Assembly: GCF_043290135.1 (NCBI RefSeq)
Contig: NC_134705.1
Span: forward strand, 58,468,771-58,532,770
Direction: 5' to 3'
Origin: Rhipicephalus microplus
Taxonomy: Eukaryota > Arthropoda > Arachnida > Ixodida > Ixodidae
DNA: 64,000 bases
Shown here: piece by piece, positions 33,835 through 46,222 of the stretch
How positions within the stretch are numbered: the first letter of the stretch is position 1
Layout: each line of letters opens with the position of its first letter
The notes under the pieces: generated by a model
The model's input: only the letters and a program-made list of their open reading frames with translations
Database searches by the model: none
What the model was told of the DNA's origin: nothing
Program-made: the position numbers and the translations under genes

Positions 33835-35762
33835 GTAAGCTATGCACGGCCACGCGCTATCGGGCTCCGATAATCACAGCCCAACTGAAACATGCAAGTA
33901 AGTAAATGGAGGATGCTTGAAAAAGCAACGAAAGTCATCACACTGAGCACTCTCGGCATTCATAGCATTAAAGAGCTGGTGTCACAGAAATTCCGGTGTC
34001 GGTAGCACTGTCCATGTACAAAAAATTGCAGTGGATGTAGCAAATAGAAGTTGGACGTTTCAGTCAAAATCAAACCCGGTTATTCATTGTGGCAGTCAAG
34101 TGTTCAACCAAAAAGATACAGTATTGGTTGAAAAGGCTTGTGAAAAACACCCTATACAGAGGCAGACAGATTTTTCAGGCTCCGAAAATTTGGACTTGTT
34201 GGAAATGCACTGTCATGATTCCCATAGCACGAATTCCTTACTGCAACCAATCTTTCGGGCAAATATATGGCCGAAAGTTCGATTTTCCAGATTACATGAC
34301 TCGTTTTGAGCCATTCTGCTCGATTTTGAAAGATGCCATGATGGATTTTTCAGCAACTTGGTTTCGTTTGGCTTGCAATGGCTAGTTGTGTTGCATTCAA
34401 TATCGGAAGCCCACATGCTCTTCCAGTTTCAGAGGCTGTATTCGATTTTCTTTTTGCTAAAACTGTCTATTGGACACAGCTTTGCTTGTTCAGTCAGCTT
34501 TATCGTCATCATTAACATAACGGTAGGTGCATTAATGAGAAAGATTGTTTTTTATTGTCTGGTAATGTGGCAGATAATAAGGCCTGTGGCTAGCCCACCT
34601 ATTGAAGTTGGCGCGACGGATGTACAATGTAGGCGTCTTCAACACATGTGCCATCTGGATAAAACTAAAAAGCAAAGAGCGGATGGAGAAAAGACAAAGA
34701 AGGGAAAAAGAAATAGACAAACGCAGGAGCTGGTAGAGAGAGAGATAGGATGTTGTTAACACCACAATAATTAAGATCTATATATAATATGAGTACTAAT
34801 TAAGATTACCAATCAAGATTTTTAATTGAGACCTTGTTAATCATCTAGGTCAGTTACAAGTGCCACTGTTTGTCTTGCCTTGCACCACTAGTGCACGCTG
34901 TCCTTGTTTTTTGTTATGCTGTATATTTCACTCTTTTGGCAGATATGAATATCACAAACATAATAATAGTCCAGTTTCAATATGTAATTTATGTAACCTT
35001 ATTAATTTTGCTTAACTGAAAATCTGCTGTTTTCATTTTATAATATTTAGTAATGAAACTGAGCACAGAAAGGTTCATCAAGAGGCTTTTATAATTGCCT
35101 TAACCTCCAACAGCATGCACATCAAGAATGGCAAGGACAAAGCACACTGAAATCAGGTTTAAGCTAGAAGAGAAAAAAAATTTATCCGAGTGCAGAACAG
35201 AACTCCAGAAGAAACTGTATGGGTTGCTGTAGAAGGTAGTATTGGAGTTGATCAAAGTAATTTTCCTAGTCTTGGATTGAATAATCCAGAAGCATACGAG
35301 CTAACCGGAAGTGTAGCTGATAGATTGACTGTAGCTGGTTTACATCTCTTGCTAATTCTCCACTATGTGAAGATGTGAAACAGTGCATATATACCTACTC
35401 TTTTCTTTCACATAGTATCTGTATTTCACAGTCACTGTACCATCAGATCTAGCAAGGTGGCTAGAAGATTGATTCATTCATTGGTTAATTTATTGATTGT
35501 AGTATCAAAATGCATATGTAGTCAATACTGTCTTTCATTCTATTACTTTATGATCTGATATAACCAGGCCACTAACTTATCGATTGATTGATTGATTGTC
35601 TGAAGTAATTTTCTCTTGCTAATAGTTTGCTATGTCAAAATTTGAATTCATACTGTGCATGCCCCTTAGTTTTCATAAGGCATTGAGGATGAAAATGGTG
35701 TGGTCTTTCACAGTCTGCTGTGGCTCTGCTTAACAGTGTCGTTGGGTACCGCCTCTTTTCAG
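33835..35762 (+). other. Intron 4, no recognised element
   Basis: AT-rich sequence with GATT/CATT-type simple repeats at 35460-35510 and 35580-35597, possibly a SINE tail. No coding sequence is recognised. The T-rich acceptor is GCCTCTTTTCAG. Confidence 0.6.
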
Positions 35763-35826
35763 GAGTGATATGCAGTTCAGGTGTACCAGCCAACCGCAGA
35801 GACCCTGCGAGGCTCCGCCAGCTGAT
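35763..35826 (+). CDS. Sipa1l: SIPA1L-like gene, window exon 5
   Basis: A small 64-base exon encoding RSDMQFRCTSQPQRPCEAPP AD with the split Arg codon shared with exon 4. The donor is GAT|GTAAGT, a perfect consensus. I placed it by phase and splice sites: the two bases from exon 4 need exactly one here, and the remaining 63 bases are open. The residues are not distinctive by themselves. Confidence 0.75.
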
Positions 35827-35957
35827 GTAAGTGTTTTTGTTACTTCCAATAAACTATAAATAAGGCTGATCATGCGTAACAATCTGATTTGTGACCTAGA
35901 AATAGATATAACACAGTTGACTGTAGTACAACCTCACTCCAACTTTTTACTTTTTTT

Positions 35958-35999
35958 GAGTGTGTTGAAATGGTTTTTGGGCATTAAACCTGAACAACA
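35958..35999 (+). mobile_element. SINE 3' tail remnant
   Basis: TGGTTTTTGGGCATTAAACC followed by AACAACAATAAC repeats resembles the 3' end of the Ruka-like SINE (TGGTTTTGGGACGTTAAACC). Only about 40 bases remain. Confidence 0.45.
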
Positions 36000-36594
36000 A
36001 TAACAATAATAATTAAATGTGCCAGAAATCTTGACAAAAGAGAAAGAACATGTGCATTTTTATGGAAGGAAAAGTTGTTTAGTTTGAGCTCTAAAGCATT
36101 CTGCTTTAAACCAGTCAACTTCTTCTATACCCCCTATTTCATGTGCGCAGTAATTTCTAAATGTTTGAAAAACGTAAACATTCATAAGGCAATGGTACTC
36201 ATTATCTTCTGTTATGAGCTGTCACGAGCCGCTTGACTATGGTCGCATCATGAACTGTCATGAGCTTCACTTTGCATCAAGCTGGTTAACCTTAATTGTT
36301 TTTTATCTTTTAGTGGCGAATGTTCCTTTTGCCAGTGAAGACTTTTCCTCGTGGTTTGCCTTGTCAGTGAAGACCTTTCCTTGTGGCTTAACACGCATGA
36401 GCCAACCGTCCATTAACTTGCCTGTAAATAACTTGAAATGCCTCACTAGTTCATTTCTCACGCAGTAGCCCCAGGTGCTCGATTGACAGGTCCGTACCGT
36501 AGCCTGTGCAGAGGAGTTTTCGCATCTAGTTTCTATCCCATCTCTGTACGGCTTTTCAGATATTAGCACTTGTGTTGTTTTGATCTCTCTCTAA

Positions 36595-36740
36595 TACCGT
36601 ATTTACTCACGTAATGAACGCACTCATATAATAAATGCATTCCCAACTTCAGTCATCAAAATCTCGATTTTTCCTCTTGTGTTATAAACACATTCCCTAA
36701 ATTCGTTCGCTGCTGTCTCGCTAACCCACACCTGAAGGAT
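36595..36740 (+). mobile_element. MITE of the TACCGTATTTACTC family, diverged
   Basis: It starts TACCGTATTTACTCACGTAA, identical in the first 20 bases to the expected family terminus, and continues with a GCACTC block. Beyond about 60 bases it drifts away from the copies at 1-142 and 50575-50745. The right end is not visible. Confidence 0.55.
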
Positions 36741-37442
36741 TCTTGTGCATTGGATCTCTTTTGTTTTTTTATTATTATGCCAACCCCCCTAGGGCACCTC
36801 AGCTCACTCCCTCCCCCCATTCGCCCGCTGATGCGCACCATATTGTTCATTCTATATGCGTACAGCATGACCCTAGTCTTTTTTTATTATCTGTACGCTA
36901 CAGCAAGGTTTATGAATGACGCGAGTGTAGCGACATCGCAGTTGATAAGCACACAGCTAGCAAAGGTCACAAAATTGCCCGCACCACCCAACGGTCGCTT
37001 CCTGCAAATATGAAAATTTAACACCCAACCACATGCCCATGATTTTTTAGCAACGACAGGATTTGCTGTTACCATGACCATTCGTCACCATCGCATCGCA
37101 GGTATACGGCCAACTGCCATGAGTAAGAGGGCAAGAGGCAGGTGCCAGGCGCTGGAATGCGGCGTCTGTGCGCGAGAGCCCCGATGACGCGCTTAAGCGC
37201 TACGTTCACGTACAAGATTGGACAAAAAGGCTCTGGGCACGCAACCTATGCCATAATGGAAAATCTTGAGGGATGAGCTGTCACTGTGGTGTGGAGTTTT
37301 GAACTACAAAGGTCATCAAGGTCAGCATCGCTTCAGCGACGAAAGCAGTAGCTGCCCTGTTCTGGAGGATGTCGGTGTGAGAGGCTCGGGAAGTGGCCGT
37401 CGACCTCAAAGGTCCTGAGTGAGGCTGCCCGGTCTTGCCGCA

Positions 37443-37509
37443 ACCTTTCACCGCAGTTCCTTTCACCGCAGTTCTGTAGTTCCTTTCACCGCAGTTTCTT
37501 TCACCGCGG
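37443..37509 (+). repeat. Short tandem repeat of CTTTCACCGCAGTT
   Basis: Four imperfect copies of a CTTTCACCGCAGTT-like unit follow one another, two in register and two offset by a short insertion. It is minisatellite-like and non-coding. Confidence 0.8.
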
Positions 37510-37794
37510 CGACTGTAGGAACTTGGCGAAGAGGTCGACAACAAAATCAATTAACCATCAACCCGGCATGGGCACGTAGTCGATGTGGCAACACGACGAA
37601 CTGTAAGAACGTGTTCTTACAGAGGTGCCATTTCAGATAGTTGTTGGATAGGGTTAGAGTTGGTGCTAACGCATATTCTAGTTAGCTTTGGTTTCAATCT
37701 GTAGCAGACTGGTGTATATACAGTCAACTGCCGATTTTTCGAACCCTCTAGGGAGCAAAAAACCGTCCGAAAATTCGGGCAGTCCGAAAAAATG

Positions 37795-37916
37795 AATGCA
37801 AGCAAAAAAAACGCATTATTTTACTGATAATTTTCAATGCAAGCAAAAAAAACGCACCATTTTGCTAATATTTCTCAATGCAAGCAAAAAACGCATCATT
37901 TCATTGATATTTCTTG
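37795..37916 (+). repeat. Three tandem copies of a 41-bp unit in the Tigger
   Basis: Units start at 37795, 37836 and 37877, each beginning AATGCAAGCAAAAAA and going on with ACGCA..ATTTT. The period is exactly 41 bases. They sit where the acidic transposase tail should be encoded. The sister copy has only one such unit, near 17170-17210 on the other strand, so this is a local expansion. Confidence 0.9.
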
Positions 37917-39110
37917 GCGTCGACGAGCCGCTCAAAAGTTATTTCCGTGGGCATGGAAGCACCAGCAGAGTGGAGGTCGTTGATAATCTCGTCCATGAGA
38001 GGGCAAAGCCCGCGTGGCGAAAGCAGTTGCGAAGCGTGTCTTGCGCTACTTCTTTCCATGCGTTCGCAAGCATTCCGACAGCAGACCAAAAGACAACGCT
38101 GTAGCCTTTCCCGTTTTTCGAGCACAGCACCATGCGGTTGAGTATACATGAACGGTACAAAAGTTTCAGATCACGGATAACGCCTTGGTCCATCGGTTGG
38201 AGGATCGCAGTCACGTTGGGCGGCATGAATTCCAGCTGGATAGCCTTCAAGTTATTGATGTAATCATAAGCAGCGCAGTTATCAACGAAGAGCAGAACAC
38301 GTCTGTTCTGTTGTTCAAACTTCCTGTCCAACCTGCGGACGTAACTCTCGAACAACTCCTGCGTCACTCATGCCTTTTGTTGGCTTCATATAACACTGGC
38401 AGCGTTGCCCCTTTAAAACACCTCGGGCTCTTGGACTTCCCGATTACTAACAAAGGAAGTTTTTCGCTGCCAGACAAGTTGCTGCCGACAAGAACGGTCA
38501 GCCGTTCTTTGTTATGCTTGCCACCATGGCATGCGTCACTAGCAAAAGCAAGTGTTTTTTCCGGCAGCAGCTTGTAAAACAAGCCTGTTTCGTCACAGTT
38601 GAAAATGTTGTCAACAGAGAACTGCTGCAACAAAGACTGGAGTTTTCTACTGTGGTACTGTGCAATAACTGCACAGTCGATGGCGCCGCTTTCGCCACAC
38701 ATCTTCTTGAACTCGAAGTCATTCCGATGCTTAAAGTTTCTCAGCCATCCATCACTGAACTTAAAATCCGTGATGTTCATTGAAAGCACGAGAGTTTCCA
38801 CTTTTTGTTTCAAGATGCAGCCCGAGACTGGCAGCCGCTTGGCAATCATTGAATTAAGCCACACGACGAGAGCGTCCTCAAGCTTTGGATGAACACCTTG
38901 GCTTGCATTCATCTTTTGGGCACCAGACGGTTTTTCGGCCGCTTCCGTGATCTTGTCTTTGTTCCTTAGGAAATCGGAAACTGTTTGCTTGGAAATTCCA
39001 AACTCCTTGCTCACGTCAGCCTGCGATCGGCCACTCTTCACTAACTTAATAATGGCAGCTTTCTTCTCCATCGCTAACCGACGGTACTGTTTTCCGCGCT
39101 TCAATGCCAT
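37901..39110 (-). pseudogene. Tigger transposase, two frameshifts, catalytic triad kept
   Basis: ATG at 39110 (MALKRGKQYRRLAMEKK). Residues 10-55 form the psq-type helix-turn-helix (SQADVSKEFGISKQTVSDFL) and residues 75-150 the CENP-B-type second domain (WLNSMIAKRLPVSGCILKQK, then WLRNFKHRND). The DDE domain has [12 protein letters not shown], then VLLFVDNCAAYDYI and LQPMDQGVIRDLK, so all three aspartates are present. A one-base deletion near 38365 (an AAGAAG-type run shortened) shifts the frame, and a second shift lies near 38010-38040. The acidic C-terminal tail is missing. Otherwise it would be a cut-and-paste transposase with nuclear action. Confidence 0.88.
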
Positions 39111-40068
39111 CGGCGAGGACGAAATCCTCACAATGTGAACAAAGGAGTTTGCTGACGAGCGTCGAAGCCTCTTACCGTTGGCTTAGCGTTGCAGAGCACA
39201 CTTCACACGATCACACAACCACGCACTAGGCTAGCCAAACACCATGTGGGCTGCGTAAAAAAAAACGGCGCGACGGCAGGTGACGGTGCCTCAAGTACTT
39301 CGGAGGTGGCGCTGGTAAACATTCAAGATAGCCAGCGTGGCCAGACCAAATCGGTGTGTGATGGTTAGTTCTAGTTCGAAGTGGTGAAACGCTTCGCGAA
39401 AGCGCTGCGCGGGAAGCCAGAGTGGCACGCACGAGCACAAGCGCTGAAGCGAAAGGAGCTTTATTGGCACCAAAAAATTTCCGGGTGGATAGTTTCAATT
39501 GTCAGCAAAGCACCTTTGCACGATAAACACGGCCAGTGTTAGAAATCTCGGAGGCCGTGTGTATTTCTCCACTAACGATCAATGAGTCCAAGCAACAGAT
39601 GCCGCCACAGTAGACCGGCGCGCTCATTTATGCGATCGTAATTGCGTGTGACGCAGTTGTGGTTGTTTCCACTGGAGGTCAGTGGTGGTTTCCGACCTTC
39701 CGTTGTGTCGAAAAGACCGGAAAATTGGACTCCGAAGGGTTCGAGCGTCCGAAATTTCAGACTTCCTTGTACATTGATTCTATGGGGCTCGTGGCGGTGC
39801 CGCGAAGATGTCCGAATTATCGGGCATGTCCGAAAATTCGAGTGTCCGAAAAATCAGCTGTTGACTGTATAGGTTGTGTTATTAAGTTAATTTTTGAGTG
39901 CTTAATGCGAAGTCAGTGTACTAGTTCTGTTCGTCCTTTGTATGAATTGCATTTGTTTTGCCACTCCCGTCTCCCATCTCTCAATCAAGTTTCTTGCTAG
40001 CGCTCCCTAATTAAATCGTGACAAAAACAAAAAAAAAATCACTTGTTGCCCAGTAAGGAGCGTGAAGA

Positions 40069-40272
40069 TTTCCGCAACATGTTAGCACCCGCAATTCTCG
40101 TTTCCGTTACAATTTGTTCTTCAAGCTTGTTATCCGTACGTACTTCAAAGAACGCAACATATAGGCTACCTTTCCGCAACATGTTAGCACTCGCAATTCT
40201 CGTTTCCGTTACAATTTGTTCTTCAAGCTTGTTATCCGTACGTACTTCAAGGAACACAACATATAGGCTACC
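40069..40272 (+). repeat. 102-bp tandem duplication
   Basis: Bases 40069-40170 and 40171-40272 are repeats of each other with about three differences (for example CACCCGC versus CACTCGC). This is a recent local duplication in intron 5. I see no coding meaning. Confidence 0.95.
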
Positions 40273-40660
40273 TTTTCTGCAGTAACTTCTTATGTGGACA
40301 TCGAGGCAATCTTGTTATTTGACAGTTTGTTCTGATGCTTCGGTGGTAGCTTGCTACAATGTCAACAGCGTCATCGCAGTCGTCGTGCAAGGTTGCCATG
40401 AAGTTGGCAAAGTGCATCGTAGTGCATGTTTATGGGCGCCCCTCGAGATCACAGCAGATGCCACTATTGCAGTCAAACGATTGCGAAAAAAGAGAGCCAC
40501 AAATCGCTTTGATGGAGTGCGCGGGTGGCCCAGGGACAGCTTGTAGAAGATAGCGCCTTTAACCACTGAAGATGAGTGAAGTGCAACAAAGAATCTGTTT
40601 CCAAACAGTGTATGCATATGTCAGTCACGAAAGGCTAAACGACCTAACCTTTTTTTTCAT

Positions 40661-40789
40661 TACCGCATATTTTGCTCGTCCCGGAAAAGTTTCATAAAAT
40701 TTGCATGGCATAATAAACACACCCCCAACATTGCTCCGATTTTTTTTCTTCGGAAAAAAAGCACATTCAGTATGCAATTAGATACGGTA
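40661..40789. mobile_element. Short MITE (129 bp) of the TACCG family
   Basis: TACCGCATATTTTGC at the left and the inverse TACCGTATCTAATTGC at the right bound it. It shares ACACCCCCAACATTGC-type text with the copy at 50575-50745. The termini match only in the first few bases. Confidence 0.5.
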
Positions 40790-40963
40790 TTTGTGTTTGT
40801 GCAGCTACCTTTCTTTATCAGGCATGTGTTTCTTAATTATGTGAGCACAGCTACATACACTTTAATCCACATAGAGCTGCATTATAGAGCTGCATGTAGA
40901 TTTGCATCACGCATACAGGCACAATACACTATATCACTTCACGTCCATTACACTTGATCGCAG

Positions 40964-41132
40964 GATCGGCCATCCCCTGTACCCCCACCAGTTCCAGCAC
41001 GAATGGCGCGCAGTCCACCGGGAAGGGGCGGCAGCTCGCCAAACGAGCGGCTGGCCCGAAGAGCAGCGTGCAACTCACTGCCGCCCTTAGTCGTGGCACC
41101 GCCACTTTCCTCAGCAGCCTCGGGCCAATCAG
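40964..41132 (+). CDS. Sipa1l: SIPA1L-like gene, window exon 6
   Basis: It starts in phase 0 after GATCGCAG with DRPSPVPPPVPARMARSPPG and ends ...SSAASGQS plus one base of the next codon. The donor is CAG|GTGAGT. The content is Pro/Ser/Arg-rich, as expected for the unstructured tail of SIPA1L proteins, which carries phosphorylation and 14-3-3-like sites in the family. The evidence is phase, splice signals and high GC content in AT-rich surroundings. Confidence 0.8.
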
Positions 41133-42456
41133 GTGAGTTCAGCCTGTTGCCCCACACGTGGCATGGCATGTGAGATTTCTTTTCACGTGCTTCGGTGTTT
41201 AGTTACGAGAGCCTGCACATTTTTCACAGGGTCATAACGTTGACAAAAGCAGCAGTTAGCATGTCCAAAACAAAACTTCTTATTTGTCTGTACTTGTGAC
41301 CAGAAAACAAAAGGTAAAACTACAGCAATGGCAAATATAGTGGCGAACAGAGCATTGCCTGTTGATAATCTGATCATTGCTCAAACACACCGTCTTTTAT
41401 ACTTCACACATTGAACTTTCCAGCTTTATAACAGGGCTTGCATGAGCTCTGGCAGCAATTTGACCTTTCGTATTCTGCACGTAATCACTAAAAGAATAAT
41501 CTCAAGCAACAGCAAAGCTTCCTAAACATTGGGGCCTGCGTTGAGGGGTGCTAACAGGTCTTGCTGGTGAAACCCCTATACATCAAAAATGAAACAATAA
41601 ACGCGTGACATTTCTGTTTGAACTATCATTCAAGATTAAGGGAAGTGAGTAGCCCAGCCACACACAGTGGCATGTCAGAGTGTCTTGGTCTGTAAACAGC
41701 AGGCACTTATCTTAACGGGCATCTACAGCGATGCACAATTTGGGCGAGTCGGTATGGCTGGCAGTCTTTCAGCTCTCATATTGTCTCTCTTTCATCGATC
41801 GGCACTTTGAAGCAAGGGGCAATGCAATGCAGCATTTTTCCGAAAGGCAGATGTCTACAGGCAGAACAGGTATTTGAGACTATTTTCCAGTGCTTCTTAG
41901 AGGTTGAGAATGTGAGTTTTTTGCCATTCAAATACAAAAATGTTTGGGAGCATTGCTACAGCCTGAATTTTGTCAATTTGAAATGACATATTTTGAATGA
42001 TTGAGAGTTCACAGAACCTTACAGTCGGGACTGGATTAACAGTACGGAAAGCCTGGTTAAAAAAAAATATAGTAAGGGCGGCCCCTCCCCCTTCACACCG
42101 CCTCCTTTTCTTCCCACTTTGTCATCTGGTCATGCTTGAAACTAGGCACTTTTTTTTATTTAGCTGCAAAGAACACAATTCATATTTATTCTAAACCTCC
42201 CTGGTGTGTTTGATGTCACCTGGACGTTTTCTTTCTTTCAGAGCATGTGGAGAGATCGTAATAAATAAATAAATACGTCGGGAGTCTAAGACACAAGGAC
42301 AGCATTTAAATTTGTCTGGTTCATTGAATCATACTGAACGAAGACCAAACTGTGGGAGTAGTTAAGACGGAAAGAAGTAACACATACGACACTTAGAAGT
42401 GCAGTCCAAGCACCATGCATGTTTCTTCCACTTGCCTTAACTTATAGCGTTGTGCA

Positions 42457-42975
42457 GTACGCACGTGCACTAGACACAGATTATCGGATACAGTCGGTGA
42501 CCGATGATGTTGGAAAATGGTCTGGTCACTCCAGCCCGGTGTCGCCAACGACAGGACCAGCGATCAAAAACAGGGTAGATGGCCAACCGGTCTTTGAAAG
42601 ATCGGTGGCAGTGTGAAAACACGGGCCTCGTCTGGCAATGCGGGGTGCTCAGAGTAGCGGGGGGGACAAAGGACGGAGGGGTGCGTAACAAAAAGCGGTC
42701 GGGGAGAGCAGCAACTAGAGGGGCGCGGAGGCAGAATCGGCGTTTAACAATAAGAATGTATGGGCACCTCACCGATGCTTGATCGGTGGTCGAAATTGAA
42801 GTCGGCAGACCGCCGACTCCGTTCGCTGTAACCGATCAGCGGCGCTCGGAGACGTTCGGTGTAAGTGCGATTTTGTGCCATTGAACTAATGTATATTTTC
42901 ACGGTCACGTGGATATTGTTCGTTTTAAGCGAAAGTTCGTTTTAAGTGGAGCCGTTATATGTGGGCTCCACTGTA
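42457..42975 (-). mobile_element. Right half of the Tigger derivative seen at 14255-16172
   Basis: It matches 15603-16172 from GTACGC..TGCACTAGA to the terminus GGGCTCCACTGTA, with one larger indel near the middle. The left half and left terminus are missing, so the element was truncated on that side. Confidence 0.8.
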
Positions 42976-43799
42976 GTGCTATTATGTCTATTGTATATGC
43001 CTACTGACCAGGACAAGTAGTACAGATGGTCTAAAACTAAAATATTTTCAATATAGGAAGAGGGTGGGTCAAATTTTTGGAAAAGGTGGCACCTATAAAA
43101 AATAAGATTCATTTAGATTTTTAACAATTAAAAATGACCATGGATATTTTTATTTATGCAGAAATCGTTCGCTTTTAAACTTTTTATAGAGTTACATTTT
43201 TGCAGGCAACATCCACTTTCATAGGGCTATAGAAAAATGAAACACGTTCATTGCACTCATCTTTCCTGCATCTTTCCTGCAGTTAAACTGCGGAATATCT
43301 TTATATTTTTACAAAATATTTCTTCCCTCTACACGATGCATGGTTTTGGGCGAGTAAAAGGTTTTTACCACAGACTGCAGAACTGTGAGCTGACTTCAAT
43401 ATTATGCACGGTACACAATGAACCTCTTAGCATGTATATTGATTATTGAAATAGATAATCTGTTTCTGTCTAAGGAATTCAGCTGGAGGGTCAAACTTTT
43501 TCGAACAAAACGACAAAGTCGGCCATTTTTTCTGGTCCTTGGGGGGGGCCCCGAAACCTCAGGGCCCGGTTCATTTGAACTCTTTGAACCCTCCATTATC
43601 TGTCCCTGCTTACCATCAATCGGCCATATTCTTGTATGTATTTCTCTCGTGTGTGGTAGTTTCCCAAGAGTAAATGTTGCACTTGCTAAAGAAAAAAAAG
43701 GCAAGAGGCAAACTGATATCTCACACTGCATGCACGGTGAATGCATCTGCCTGTGAAAGATTGCAAGAGACTCAAGTGCAAGATTAGTGTCTTGGATTC

Positions 43800-43890
43800 G
43801 TGCGTGCTGAGCAGAGGTAAGCAAACTCGCCCCTGAGACTCGCTGAGATTCAGCTCGAGCTGAGAGTCTTAATGAATCTAGGTGAGTAAT
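43800..43890. repeat. ACTC-rich repeat fragment
   Basis: CAAACTCGCCCCTGAGACTC and following CTGAGATTCAGCTCGAGCT text resembles the longer repeats at 57174-57385 and 57742-57930. The fragment is short and diverged. Confidence 0.4.
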
Positions 43891-45109
43891 ACAGTGAAAT
43901 CTCAATACAACGAATTTCAGGGCACCACTAAAAATTATTCGTTATTTTTAAACGTCGTTGTGAAAGTAATAAAAATATGCAAAAATCATAAACAAGCACA
44001 TAAGTTGCCTACCTGTGCTGTGCATACATTCGCGACCGTAGTATGCTCTAATAAGGGCGAAAAAACAAACACGAAATATTACTGAACCGGTGCACGTGTA
44101 TTTTACGAAGAGCGGGATCTATCCTAATGTGGGCAGCGCAACTGCTGAATGACCTCTTGAGCGTGTGCATGCTTCTTGCACACTGCAAAGCATCGGCGTT
44201 AAATGCAGATTCTTCACATTGGTTTACAAGTGCTGTTTCAACATCGTCTTCACTCTCGTCGCTGTTTTCTTATCATGACAAATGGTATGGATCTTACCAG
44301 TCATCAGCTTAGATCACGTGCACGCTTTGTTATCGCACTGTGCATAGTGTTCGAGCGTTAGTGAATCAGCACGGGTAGTCATTAGTGACTTCATCTTGTA
44401 GGCCACTCGCATTGCATTTTTCACTTTGTAGTATTCCTTTCGCGCTGCTTCTGGAGCTCATCCTGAACGTTCAAGCACCAACCAAAAGGCTAGAACAGAA
44501 CCGCATAACAAGCGCGCAGGTAAAGCTGCCCGACGAAAACAAAGGCAGTGGTAGCAGCAGGACGAAGCCTGACGTGAAAAACAAGTGCTAGGCAATGATC
44601 ATGGTGATAGGGCTGTCACACATTTGAATAGGGCGGGCAGATAGAGAAATATGCGGATGTTCTGATGATGATGATGATGGTGACAGTGGCAGGTACGGAG
44701 CTGGGCATTATTTTCACAGTCGAGAGTAACTTTTTAAAATCTCTATTCGTTAGTATTTTGAAGTGTTGAGGAGATATAAGGTGGGTGAATTTTGGTACGT
44801 TGTCCTGAAACAATCAGTATTCTGAAATTCATAGTACTGAAATAGTTTTACATTGAACCAATAGTCATTTGGAGGGAGATTTTCGAAAAAGTTGTTAATC
44901 TGAAAAAGTCATTAATCTGAGGTTTGGTATATAGAGAGATAGATGACTGTACTTTGGTCACTTTGAATCTGAGGGAGTCCGATTAAGCAACTTTTGGTGA
45001 GTCTTGAGTGAGCCCAAAGTGCAAAATGTATTTCTTGGGTAAGCCTGCATGCGTTCTTTTTTTATTTATGGCACTAAGTCATAATGAGCTGGCATGCTCC
45101 ACCTTGCAG

Positions 45110-45357
45110 TGACACCACGCAGCGGGAGTGGCGGCAGCAGTCCGTCTCTGGCATCCCTGATGCTGCTGGAGCCCCTCCCCGGTCCCCTGGTGGTGTCACG
45201 GAGCGAACTCAGCCTGGCCCAGCTGTCCTCGCACGAGCAGCGTCAACTGCGCGTGGGCGGCGGAACGGGAGGCGGTGGCCTCGCTTCGTCGTCTTCGCGA
45301 CAGTCACGGCAACACAGCCCCCTCGACCCTTCCTCGGCAGCTGGCAGGGACACCCAG
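45110..45357 (+). CDS. Sipa1l: SIPA1L-like gene, window exon 7
   Basis: The acceptor CACCTTGCAG is followed by two bases that complete a Val codon, then 82 codons: TPRSGSGGSSPSLASLMLLE, LSLAQLSSHEQRQLRVGGG, and a Ser/Gln-rich end RQHSPLDPSSAAGRDTQ. The donor is CAG|GTGAGA. At 248 bases it is one of the longest exons here. The composition fits the Ser/Pro/Gly-rich tail of SIPA1L proteins. Confidence 0.82.
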
Positions 45358-46069
45358 GTGAGAATTGGAGTCGCAGTTTTATGCAGATCCCAGCTTAGGA
45401 TGCCAGTTTTTATCTCACAAGGAAAGATGCCGCATATTCACGTGTATGGTGCACATACAGTAAATTGTTCGCACTTAAACAGCACATAAAAAAACTAAAT
45501 ACTCCATGACTAAGCAGGGATACGTGCGGGAAAAGCGCCTTTCTAGGCTTTCGAAGTCGTACCTTTTTTATTAACATTAAAAAGCTTTAAAGTTATTGTG
45601 TTTGTATTATTTTAATTTACACTGTATTGCCGCATTCTTCATTGTGGCAACATAATACATTTGAACCCGCTTATAACAATACTCAAGTGCCATAAAGATT
45701 TCATCATAATAATTTATTAGTGTTATAAACGAGTTGCATAAAAAAAGGAAAATGCAGTAAACTACCACTTCTTGCGGGACCGTCACAAAAAGCGCGCACC
45801 CACGCATGCATCCACGGTGGCAGAAACGCCGGCTTATGAGGTGCAAGCACACCTGACTTTCGAACGCACAAACAGGCGCTCTCGCTTCTTTTGCAGGTGC
45901 CCCCGCTTTACGCGCTGTAGTCTGTAATTGGCTGCATAGCCACAGAAGATGTGTGTGGCTCTTGCTCGTGCCGAAATGGCACATTCAGGGCGAGATCCGT
46001 AGAGTACCGACAGGGAATAGAAAAACTTTAAAATGTCGAGAAACTCATTGTATGGAGATTCGCTATAGG

Positions 46070-46103
46070 CAGGTATTTGATGATTTAAATCATCAAATAC
46101 CTG
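46070..46103. repeat. Perfect 34-bp palindrome
   Basis: CAGGTATTTGATGATTT is followed at once by its reverse complement AAATCATCAAATACCTG, with no spacer. It would form a cruciform in DNA or a tight hairpin in RNA. Confidence 0.97.
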
Positions 46104-46222
46104 TTTATAAAAATGGTTGTTAGGCGACAGCACTTTCAAACTTGGCTCATCCTTCACACAATGGCTGTGCGGTGCATGCGTGGCTTCAGCTCTCCACCCC
46201 ATGGAGGAGCTGCCGCGCCTGA

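Larger units (their letters stand above)
37719..39869 (-). mobile_element. Nearly complete Tigger transposon (2.15 kb)
   Basis: The left terminus TACAGTCAACTGCCGATTTT and the right terminus (inverse TACAGTCAACAGCTGATTTT) frame the element, with TA at both ends. Inside is a minus-strand transposase gene (37901-39110). Subterminal GTCCGAAAATTCG blocks occur on both sides. The same family supplied the split copy at 10262-17262. Confidence 0.9.
35827..40963 (+). other. Intron 5 (5.1 kb)
   Basis: It holds a SINE tail remnant, a MITE end at 36595, a minisatellite at 37443-37509, a nearly complete Tigger (37719-39869), a 102-bp tandem duplication and a small MITE at 40661. The stretches 36700-37440 and 39870-40060 show nothing I recognise. 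Confidence 0.75.
41133..45109 (+). other. Intron 6 (4.0 kb)
   Basis: It contains half of a Tigger derivative (42457-42975), ATAA repeats near 42260, an ACTC-type repeat near 43800, a possible Tigger terminus at 43890 (TACAGTGAAATCTCAATACA) without visible partner, and a GAT microsatellite near 44665. The stretches 41133-42450 and 44100-45100 otherwise show nothing recognised. Confidence 0.65.

Noticed and set aside
37439..37509. Protein-coding repeat
   Set aside because: The repeat unit length of about 14 bases breaks any frame and there are no splice sites around it.
37795..37916. CRISPR-like array
   Set aside because: Three tandem 41-bp units without unique spacers inside a eukaryotic Tigger; it is a minisatellite.
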